The translations under genes and the position numbers were made by a program. The notes under the pieces were generated by a model. That model saw only the letters and a program-made list of their open reading frames with translations. It ran no database searches and had not been told where the DNA came from. From Phycisphaerales bacterium (GTDB lineage Bacteria > Planctomycetota > Phycisphaerae > Phycisphaerales > SM1A02), in NCBI GenBank assembly GCA_020427625.1, contig JAGQOI010000161.1, positions 1 to 12,590 on the forward strand: DNA of 12,590 nucleotides, written 5' to 3'. Below, piece after piece: positions 8,073 through 12,590 of the stretch; positions within the stretch are counted from its first letter, which is position 1, and the number at the start of each line of letters is the position of its first letter.

Positions 8073-8207
8073 TCAGGACAGGTGTCCGAAGATCGCAATG
8101 ACGATGATGGTGATCGCGCCGAGCGCGAGCAGCAGCAGCGAGATGCCGAGACACCCCGGAGACTTCGAGTCCGGGTCGGACGGACGGTGCAGCGGAGATG
8201 CGGTCAT
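8073..8207 (-). CDS. Small single-pass membrane protein, 44 aa, unknown function
   Basis: On the minus strand an ATG at 8207 opens a 44-codon frame. A polar N-terminus (MTASPLHRPSDPDSKSPG) is followed by one strongly hydrophobic helix at about residues 19-41 (LGISLLLLALGAITIIVIAI) and a short tail, GHLS. A Shine-Dalgarno sequence, GAGGA, sits five bases before the ATG. Codon choice is biased to G/C at third positions like the neighbouring genes. The gene lies between the convergent ABC-F stop (13 bp away) and the terminator-like hairpin of the anti-sigma gene. I recognise no family. The ribosome-binding site, clean membrane helix and fit to the gap make it likely to be real. Its role is unknown; small membrane proteins often modulate a transporter or sensor. 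Confidence 0.68.
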   Translation of the reverse strand: MTASPLHRPSDPDSKSPGCLGISLLLLALGAITIIVIAIFGHLS

Positions 8208-8354
8208 GGTGGTCCTCGCCCCGCCGGGAAGGCGCGAACGCGGGACTTCGATCCCGTCCGGCGTACAGCACGCGGCACGGGATCGGATTGGTGCTTGAGT
8301 ACGTGCCCGACCCCTCGACGGTTCGCGCGGCGGCGTCGGAATCGATCAAATGAC

Positions 8355-8384
8355 CACGGGCCCGTCCGGGGGGACGGGCCCGTG
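8355..8384 (-). terminator. Perfect 13-bp hairpin downstream of the anti-sigma gene
   Basis: CACGGGCCCGTCC (8355-8367) and its exact complement (8372-8384) flank a GGGG loop. The structure starts 36 bp beyond the anti-sigma stop. On the minus strand it is followed by GTCATTTGATC, a short imperfect T-rich tail. It most likely ends the sigma/anti-sigma transcript and separates it from the 44-aa protein gene. Each arm contains the palindrome CGGGCCCG, so alternative folds exist. Confidence 0.65.
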
Positions 8385-8420
8385 TGATTCGGGTTCGGGA
8401 TGCGCCGCCGGGAGCGGTGA

Positions 8421-9242
8421 TCAGAGGCTGGTGAGCAGGACGGTTCCGGTCGCGGCGTCGCGGATCGTCCAACTCGCCGACGCGAGGGCGGCCGACGTGA
8501 GGCCGTCGAGCCGAATGCTCGCGAACAGGCCGTTCGACGGGAAGTCGATGGTTCCTTCGAAGTCGTCGGCGACGACGACGAGCTGGTATCCGACGCCGGG
8601 ACGCGCCGGGAGGTTCTCGACGTGCAGGAACGGCTGGATGCGGTCGCCGCCGTACTCGATCGTCGCCCGCGCGTCCTCGGGACAGTCATCCGTCCGCGTG
8701 AGCGCCACCCGCCGGCTCGACGCTTCGAAGAGCCGGTCGCGGAAGGTCGGACCGAGCAGGAGGGCGAGACGCTCGCTGTCGCCCATGAGGGCGAGCTTGG
8801 TGATGTTGCTGTTCTCGACGTTCGCCTGGACGAAGAAGTACGACATGATGACGACGGCCGCCGTCATGACGAGCGCCGCCGCCCGCCAGGCGACGCCCGA
8901 CCGGTTCGTCACCGACCACGCGCCGAAATCCGGCCCGCTCAGACGCGACGACGGTCCGATGGTCGCCAGCGGTGCGAGGCTCGAACTCTCCTGCTCGATC
9001 GCACGGGACACCGCGTCGAGCACGCGCCGCCGCAGACCGGGTGCCGGCTCGTCGCCGGTCAACAGGCCCGGGTCGCTCGCGAGCGACGCCTGGAGTTCGA
9101 TGATCTCACGCTGGACCTGGACCGGCGCGTGATGAAACGACCGGTTGTACAGGGCCGCGTCGTACTCATCGAGCAGGCCGAAGACGTCCAGCGCGGCCAG
9201 CTCGATGAGTTCCTGTCGGTCAAGTGGGTTCGAAGTACTCAT
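8421..9242 (-). CDS. RskA-like anti-sigma factor, single-pass membrane protein, 273 aa
   Basis: This is the likely partner that holds the adjacent ECF sigma factor inactive at the membrane. The N-terminal region (residues 10-55, with ELIELAALDVFGLLDEYDAA) resembles the helical sigma-binding domain of RskA-type anti-sigma factors. One membrane helix lies at about 119-139 (WRAAALVMTAAVVIMSYFFV). The outer part ends in a beta-rich domain (LHVENLPARPGVGYQLVVV, 206-224, to the C-terminus) as in the anti-sigma-K C-terminal family. The HxxxCxxC zinc motif of ZAS anti-sigma factors is absent; that position reads FHHAPVQVQREI. ATG 9242 is chosen because homology starts there. An alternative TTG at 9302 would overlap the sigma stop as TTGA and add 20 Pro/Thr-rich residues. 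Neither start has a clear ribosome-binding site. Confidence 0.85.
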   Translation of the reverse strand: MSTSNPLDRQELIELAALDVFGLLDEYDAALYNRSFHHAPVQVQREIIELQASLASDPGLLTGDEPAPGLRRRVLDAVSRAIEQESSSLAPLATIGPSSRLSGPDFGAWSVTNRSGVAWRAAALVMTAAVVIMSYFFVQANVENSNITKLALMGDSERLALLLGPTFRDRLFEASSRRVALTRTDDCPEDARATIEYGGDRIQPFLHVENLPARPGVGYQLVVVADDFEGTIDFPSNGLFASIRLDGLTSAALASASWTIRDAATGTVLLTSL

Positions 9243-9276
9243 TGGGTCCAGTCCAGTTCGGTTCCGTCCGTGGAAC

Positions 9277-9295
9277 GGGGGTGGGGTGGGGGGGG
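9277..9295 (+). other. G-rich tract at the sigma/anti-sigma junction
   Basis: Runs of five, four and eight G residues separated by single T bases lie on the plus strand, between the sigma stop and the anti-sigma ATG. Three long G-runs, the last long enough to supply two, fit the pattern of a G-quadruplex-forming sequence. This is the template strand for both genes, so the mRNA is C-rich here. Confidence 0.5.
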
Positions 9296-9298
9296 TCG

Positions 9299-9850
9299 TC
9301 AACCGACCCAGTCTGATGAGACCCGCTCGCGGAGGCGAACCAGTCCCCGGCTCAATGCCGACTTGATCGTGCCAAGCGGCGCATTCAACTGTTCGCTGAC
9401 CTCCCGCAGGGTGAAGCCCTGAAGGTAGGCCCGCTCGATCACCACTCGCTGGAGCTCGGGCAGATCGGCGATCCGCTCGAGCAGCCGCGCGTTGCGTTCG
9501 TCGTACTCGCCGTCCCGAATCACCGGCGCATCGGCCTGCGGCGTGCGTTCGGAGTCGAGCGAACTCGGCTTCGGCCGCACGGCGCTCCGGCGGAGCCGGT
9601 CGATCAGGTGCCGGCGGGCGATGAGCATGACCCAGGTCACCAGCTTCGCGCGACGGGGATCATACCGATCGGCCGTCTGCCACAGCCGGATGAACACCTC
9701 CTGAACCGCATCCTCGGCTTCGGCCTGCGACGGCAGAATCTGACGCGCATTCTTGAAGACCAGCGATGCGAAGCGGTCGTACAACTCCCCGACCGCAGCC
9801 TCGTCACCCGATGCGACGCGTTGCATCAGCGTCCAGTCCTGGTGACTCAT
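9299..9850 (-). CDS. ECF-family RNA polymerase sigma factor, 183 aa
   Basis: This is an alternative sigma factor of the extracytoplasmic-function group that directs RNA polymerase to a dedicated promoter set. Region 2 spans residues 22-90 and has the core-binding and -10-recognition features EDAVQEVFIRLWQTADRYD and WVMLIARRHLIDRLRR. After a linker, region 4 (about 122-174) carries the helix-turn-helix for the -35 element: VVIERAYLQGFTLREVSEQL then GTIKSALSRGLVRLRE. The layout resembles SigK-like ECF factors, which pair with RskA-type anti-sigma proteins, and that is the kind of gene directly downstream. The ATG at 9850 has a modest AGGCAGGGA upstream. The cognate promoter and signal cannot be read from sequence. 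Confidence 0.95.
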   Translation of the reverse strand: MSHQDWTLMQRVASGDEAAVGELYDRFASLVFKNARQILPSQAEAEDAVQEVFIRLWQTADRYDPRRAKLVTWVMLIARRHLIDRLRRSAVRPKPSSLDSERTPQADAPVIRDGEYDERNARLLERIADLPELQRVVIERAYLQGFTLREVSEQLNAPLGTIKSALSRGLVRLRERVSSDWVG

Positions 9851-10194
9851 GATTGTGATCCCTGCCTCGTCAGAAGGTACGCATGGGTCCGCGGCCGGGT
9901 TGCAGCAAGAGCCGCTTCAAGGCCCGATTCCAGTCCGATGACCGCTTCGGGCCGGTCCATCCCCCCGGCACCACGCCCCGACCCGGTCCGGCCCGGCCCG
10001 AACCCCCGTCCGACCCCGGTCCATCCCCATCCGGCGGCGTCCGGGCCCGCCGAGATCGATCCGGAACCGGCCGGACGACCGGCCCCCGCCGCGATGCCGA
10101 ACCCGGTCACGTCCGGTTCCGTACAAAGACCGTCCGATATCCCCGCAGCGATCGAGCGGCGTTCGGAAGTGTACCCGACCAGATCGGAAAAACC
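9851..10194. other. GC-rich repetitive region upstream of the sigma gene; no convincing gene
   Basis: This stretch between the divergent sigma and pilin-like genes is built from variations on CCGGTCC, CCCGGCCCG and GACCGG. The skew is very strong, with C-rich runs on the plus strand. Open frames exist on both strands, but they translate to Gly/Pro/Arg low-complexity sequence and carry no recognised motif. The base composition drops only at the right edge, around 10165-10215. It is probably a long regulatory leader or spacer. Confidence 0.6.
9952..10028. repeat. Direct repeat CCGGTCCATCCCC, two copies 64 bp apart
   Basis: The 13-mer CCGGTCCATCCCC occurs exactly at 9952-9964 and again at 10016-10028, both upstream of the ECF sigma gene. 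Related shorter units (CCGGTCCGG, CCCCGTCCGACC) lie between and after them. Two exact copies in a regulatory gap could be protein-binding sites, but the local low complexity makes a passive origin likely. Confidence 0.5.
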
Positions 10195-10219
10195 GGAACA
10201 AATTCTCGTGTAGATGGTC
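10195..10219 (+). promoter_or_regulatory. Candidate ECF-type promoter (GGAAC-N17-GTC) facing the pilin-like gene
   Basis: GGAAC at 10195-10199 and GTC at 10217-10219 are separated by 17 bases, matching the general pattern of ECF promoters (GGAAC at -35, GTC at -10). It sits in the least GC-rich part of the gap between the sigma gene and the divergent pilin-like gene and points at the latter. The motif is short, and other GGAAC copies exist nearby (for example 10319) without a well-spaced GTC, so this is suggestive only. Confidence 0.3.
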
Positions 10220-10362
10220 CGGTATGGGCTACATTACTGAGGACTCGTCCCTCGCGGACGCCGACAACTCGAGTGTGAGACTGCCAGCACAGGGGGCGTG
10301 CACGGCTCGTGAAGACGCGGAACCACAGTCCGATCGGTTGCCTGTTCCAACAGCAATGGAAC

Positions 10363-11148
10363 ATGCAGCGACGGAGCCCGCAAGGGCGAATTGATCCGTG
10401 CATCCGCATCGCGTCCGCGTCAGACAGAACGCTCCGACGCGGCTTCAGCCTGCTCGAACTGCTCACCGTCATTTCCGTGACGATCGTGCTGACGAGCCTG
10501 ATGGTGCCGGCCATCGGCAAGCTCAAGGAAAACGCGAACCGCATCGTGTGCTCGTCCAACCAGCGGCAGATGGGCATCGCCTTCGCCGAGTACGGACACG
10601 CCCACAAGGATCGCCTTCCCGAGAGCCGGTTCGGCCAGGATGAACAATACGAGATGATGGCGAGCTATCGCGCCGACGGATCGCGCGACTCGCAGTGGGA
10701 CGGCGTCGGTCTGCTCTACGCCGAAGGCTATTGCCGCGAGCCGGGCTGCCTGTACTGCCCGAGCCATCACGGCGAACACGCCTACGAACGCTACGTCGAC
10801 GAGTACTACCGCGCGTCCGGACATCGCCTCTACACGAACTACCAGTACACCGGACACCTCGAGTGGCCGGCCGAAGGCGAGGAAGGTCCGCCCCGCATCA
10901 AGAGCATGAACGATCCCAAGCTCATCCTCCTCACCGACGGCCTCCGCACCCGACGCGACTTCAACCACATCTCCGGCATGAACGTCCTGCGCGCCGACAC
11001 CTCGGTCTTCTGGTGGGGCGACCAGTATCGCGAGCTCTACAACATGCTGCCCCTCGAAGTCGGCGAAGGCAGCGTGCCGCAGTACATCGGCGACGGCTTC
11101 GAGGACATCTGGGACCTCATCAAGAGCCGACCCGGCGGCAGCCAGTAG
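10363..11148 (+). CDS. Type II secretion/type IV pilin-like protein with prepilin cleavage-methylation motif, 261 aa
   Basis: The N-terminus carries a prepilin leader ending RRG followed by FSLLELLTVISV. Cleavage would fall between G27 and F28, the new N-terminal Phe would be methylated, and E32 is the conserved Glu at position +5. A hydrophobic helix follows (about 28-49), then NRIVCSSNQRQMGIAFAEY, typical of the planctomycete pseudopilin-like families with DUF1559-type domains. The exported part has a Cys cluster, CREPGCLYC (124-132), and near the end H202-X9-D212-T, a variant of the H-X9-DG motif. ATG 10363 gives a 27-residue leader. An in-frame GTG at 10309, 13 bp after a G-rich stretch, would add 18 residues. 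Neither start is decided by a clear ribosome-binding site. Its role may be secretion pseudopilus or surface structure. Confidence 0.87.
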   Translation: MQRRSPQGRIDPCIRIASASDRTLRRGFSLLELLTVISVTIVLTSLMVPAIGKLKENANRIVCSSNQRQMGIAFAEYGHAHKDRLPESRFGQDEQYEMMASYRADGSRDSQWDGVGLLYAEGYCREPGCLYCPSHHGEHAYERYVDEYYRASGHRLYTNYQYTGHLEWPAEGEEGPPRIKSMNDPKLILLTDGLRTRRDFNHISGMNVLRADTSVFWWGDQYRELYNMLPLEVGEGSVPQYIGDGFEDIWDLIKSRPGGSQ

Positions 11149-11153
11149 CCGCA

Positions 11154-11168
11154 CCGCCGCGACGGCGG
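11154..11168 (+). terminator. Short GC hairpin after the pilin-like gene
   Basis: CCGCCG (11154-11159), a three-base loop CGA, and CGGCGG (11163-11168) form a compact stem six bases after the pilin-like stop codon. It lies in the 102-bp gap to the convergent adenosyltransferase gene. No T-run follows on either strand, so an intrinsic terminator is only possible. Confidence 0.3.
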
Positions 11169-11250
11169 CATGCCGAACACGACAACGAACGCCCCCTCCC
11201 CCGAACCCGGGCGCGCCGCGCGACCGCGGTCATTGCATGCCGTCCGCGGA

Positions 11251-11829
11251 TCACGGCGACGTCGGGCGGCTCGGCACCCACGGCACGTCCGGTCCGCCCG
11301 CCGCGACATTCGCCCGTCGGGCCATCGCGAACAGCAGATCGCCGATGCGGTTCAGGAACGTCACCGCGTGCGGATTCACGTCCGCCATCCGACCGAGCAG
11401 CACCACCCGACGCTCCGCGCGACGACACACCGTCCGCGCCTGGTGAAGACGCGCCGCGAGATCCGTCCCCCCCGGCAGGACGAAGGTCCGCATCGGCGCA
11501 TTGCCCGCCTCGACGTCGTCGATCCACGCCTCGGCCGCGGCGACGTCCGCCGCCGCGACACGCGCGATCTTGCTCGCGTGCGGCGAGTCCGTCGGCGTCG
11601 CGAGGTCGGCGCCGACGTCGAACAGGCGGGACTGGATCGTGCCGAGGACGTCCGCGATCCGCCCGATCGCGGCGTCATCGCCGATGCAGGCACAGCGACA
11701 GACGCCGATCGTCGCGTTCAGTTCGTCCACGGCGCCGTAGGCCTCGACACGGGGATGGTCCTTGCCGACCCGGTCGCCGCCGAACAGCCCGGTCGTGCCG
11801 TCATCCCCCGAGCGGGTGTAGAGCTTCAT
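11251..11829 (-). CDS. Cob(I)alamin adenosyltransferase, PduO type, 192 aa
   Basis: This enzyme transfers the 5'-deoxyadenosyl group of ATP to cob(I)alamin, giving coenzyme B12 for radical mutases and similar enzymes; the PduO-type fold is a trimeric helical bundle. The N-terminal ATP-binding segment KLYTRSGDDGTTGLFGG (2-18) is diagnostic. Other landmarks are VEAYGAVDELNA (28-39), FVLPGG (116-121), ARTVCRRAERR (131-141) and FLNRIGDLLFAMARR (158-172), whose Asn, Arg and Asp are conserved in the active site. The length is normal. It stands alone between a convergent pilin-like gene and a divergent lipoprotein gene. No other cobalamin gene and no recognisable cobalamin riboswitch is visible. Its presence implies B12-dependent enzymes elsewhere in the genome. 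Confidence 0.94.
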   Translation of the reverse strand: MKLYTRSGDDGTTGLFGGDRVGKDHPRVEAYGAVDELNATIGVCRCACIGDDAAIGRIADVLGTIQSRLFDVGADLATPTDSPHASKIARVAAADVAAAEAWIDDVEAGNAPMRTFVLPGGTDLAARLHQARTVCRRAERRVVLLGRMADVNPHAVTFLNRIGDLLFAMARRANVAAGGPDVPWVPSRPTSP

Positions 11830-11891
11830 GCCCGTAGACTATCCGCTCCGTCGGGGAATGCACGACGGCGATCGCGGGTCCCTCGATGAAA

Positions 11892-11908
11892 GACCGCGAC
11901 GTGCGGTC
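11892..11908. promoter_or_regulatory. Inverted repeat in the adenosyltransferase/lipoprotein intergenic region
   Basis: GACCGC and GCGGTC, separated by GACGT, form a perfect 6-bp dyad 52 bp before the lipoprotein ATG and 63 bp before the adenosyltransferase ATG. It could be an operator for a dimeric regulator or a leader hairpin. No supporting promoter hexamers are clear. Confidence 0.25.
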
Positions 11909-11943
11909 GGAATGAGTGACGCACGCAGACACGATCCGTGCAC

Positions 11944-11949
11944 AAGGAG
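11944..11949 (+). promoter_or_regulatory. Strong Shine-Dalgarno sequence of the lipoprotein gene
   Basis: AAGGAG lies 7 bases before GTG 11957 and 10 bases before ATG 11960, which are adjacent in-frame start options. It fixes the start region and excludes the longer open frame that extends back to 11828. Confidence 0.75.
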
Positions 11950-11959
11950 ATCTCACGTG

Positions 11960-12331
11960 ATGAACGGGATTCGAACGCTCGGCGTCGCCGCCGGACTGGC
12001 CGCGACCCTCGCCATGAGCGGGTGCCTCGTCACCTCGCATTCCAGCGCCGACGAGTACGGCACCAGGGTGTCCAACAGCACCCTGAACCAGGTGCGGGTG
12101 AACCAGACCACCGGTGACTGGCTCGTCGCGACCCTCGGCCAGCCGAACAGCCGCACGAGCGTCGCCGGCGATCCGAGCGTCGAGATCTGGAAGTACGACC
12201 ACAGTCGCAACGTGTCGTCGAGCGGCACGGTGCTCTTCCTGTTCTCCGGCTCATCCTCGAAGCGGTCCGACCGGTCGACCTGCTTCGAACTCCACCACGG
12301 CATCGTGAGCCGCTACTGGGTCGAAGACTGA
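11960..12331 (+). CDS. Small BamE/SmpA-like outer-membrane lipoprotein, 123 aa
   Basis: A hydrophobic signal peptide with lipobox MSGC precedes C22, predicting a lipid-anchored periplasmic protein. The mature part has NQTTGDWLVATLGQPNSRT (about residues 47-66), then PSVEIWKYDH and, near the end, CFELHHGIVSRYWVE. This order, a helix ending in LGxP, then ExWxY, then a strand with G-V-xxYW, resembles the BamE/SmpA/OmlA fold used in outer-membrane protein assembly or envelope integrity. The similarity is structural in style rather than a strong sequence match, so the exact role is uncertain. The start is set by AAGGAG upstream; GTG at 11957 is an equally possible start, adding one residue. The gene converges on atpG, with a strong hairpin between them. 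Confidence 0.82.
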   Translation: MNGIRTLGVAAGLAATLAMSGCLVTSHSSADEYGTRVSNSTLNQVRVNQTTGDWLVATLGQPNSRTSVAGDPSVEIWKYDHSRNVSSSGTVLFLFSGSSSKRSDRSTCFELHHGIVSRYWVED

Positions 12332-12376
12332 CCTCCGCGAGGGGAACCCTGCACACGCGCTGTCTCGGCGCATGCA

Positions 12377-12407
12377 CGCGGCGATCCGGAGGGTCCGGAT
12401 CGCCGCG
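12377..12407 (+). terminator. Strong hairpin terminator between the lipoprotein gene and atpG
   Basis: CGCGGCGATCCGG (12377-12389) pairs perfectly with 12395-12407 around the loop AGGGT. On the plus strand it is followed by GTTCGTTCGTTCG, a T-containing but interrupted tail. Position and stem strength fit termination of the lipoprotein transcript 45 bp after its stop. It lies 36 bp beyond the atpG stop, so it may also end the convergent ATP synthase transcript. Confidence 0.65.
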
Positions 12408-12442
12408 GTTCGTTCGTTCGATCTCGGCGGTGCGCCCCGGGC

Positions 12443-12590
12443 TCAGTCGAGTGCCGCGGCGCCGCTGATGACTTCCATGAGTTCGGTCGTGATCGCCGTC
12501 TGGCGGGCGCGGTTGAAGTCGCGACGGAGGTTGCGGCTGAGGTCGCCGGCGTTCTCGGTCGCGGCCTTCATGGCGATCATGCGCATGATA
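12443..12590 (-). CDS. atpG: ATP synthase F1 gamma subunit, C-terminal 48 residues, continues beyond the window
   Basis: The gamma subunit is the central rotor stalk of F1Fo ATP synthase; its C-terminal helix turns inside the alpha3beta3 head. The partial frame reads MRMIAMKAATENAGDLSR, then FNRARQTAITTELMEVISG and AAALD before the stop. This matches the highly conserved gamma C-terminus (RMxAMKAATxNA, then xNxARQxxITxEL and ExxxGAxAL). The 5' part, and presumably atpA upstream and the rest of the operon, lie outside the window to the right. The stop is 36 bp from a hairpin that also serves the convergent lipoprotein gene. Confidence 0.95.
   Translation of the reverse strand, partial: IMRMIAMKAATENAGDLSRNLRRDFNRARQTAITTELMEVISGAAALD

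Noticed and set aside
9243..9302. TTG start for the anti-sigma factor at 9302, overlapping the sigma stop
   Set aside because: It adds 20 Pro/Thr-rich residues encoded partly by a homopolymer tract. Homology starts at the ATG at 9242. Not fully excluded, because the TTGA overlap is a plausible coupling layout.
10695..11837. Plus-strand 380-codon frame over the pilin-like 3' end and the adenosyltransferase antisense
   Set aside because: Arg/Pro-rich shadow of two genes with firm family assignments.
11829..11959. Cobalamin riboswitch upstream of the adenosyltransferase
   Set aside because: The 130-bp gap is too short for the full element, and I could not find the conserved B12-box sequence.
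1..12590. Defence island, prophage, CRISPR array, insertion sequence, tRNA or rRNA
   Set aside because: No direct-repeat array, transposase or integrase motif, tRNA cloverleaf or rRNA-like stretch was recognised. The content is housekeeping and envelope genes with uniform composition.

Overview
The window is about 12.6 kb of GC-rich bacterial chromosome with strong G/C preference at third codon positions, which keeps several antisense frames open for hundreds of codons. The gene content is mostly core metabolism and envelope functions. Two features point to Planctomycetota, most likely the Phycisphaerae: a membrane protein with a CPxCxYDMxG...CxxCG zinc ribbon, and a pseudopilin-like protein with an H-X9-D motif near its C-terminus. 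That placement is inferred from protein style, since the window holds no rRNA or other marker.

Layout, left to right. The window opens inside glmS (+ strand, 3' part only). A minus-strand group follows: HIT-family protein, gnd (6-phosphogluconate dehydrogenase), a zinc-ribbon membrane protein of unknown function and a DASS/SLC13 anion transporter, transcribed in the reverse of that order. Divergent from the transporter, an ABC-F ATPase (+) runs to 8059 and meets, 13 bp away, a 44-residue single-pass membrane protein (-). Beyond a perfect 13-bp hairpin lies an ECF sigma factor / RskA-like anti-sigma pair (-). About 450 bp of repeat-rich DNA, which I read as non-coding, separates the sigma gene from a divergent type II secretion/type IV pilin-like protein (+). 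A PduO-type cob(I)alamin adenosyltransferase (-) converges on the pilin-like gene and diverges from a small BamE-like lipoprotein (+). The window ends in the 3' end of atpG (-), with a strong hairpin shared by the two convergent genes.

How the genes work together. GlmS feeds hexosamine into cell-envelope synthesis. Gnd supplies NADPH and pentose phosphate. The DASS carrier probably imports dicarboxylates with sodium. The adenosyltransferase makes coenzyme B12, and AtpG is part of the ATP synthase rotor. The most coherent regulatory unit is the sigma/anti-sigma pair facing the pilin-like gene: a GGAAC-N17-GTC sequence in the gap resembles an ECF-type promoter aimed at the pilin-like gene. This is a hypothesis.

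I see no CRISPR array, transposase, integrase, tRNA, rRNA or recognisable defence system. The least characterised material is the zinc-ribbon membrane protein, the 44-residue membrane protein, and the sigma-factor upstream region.
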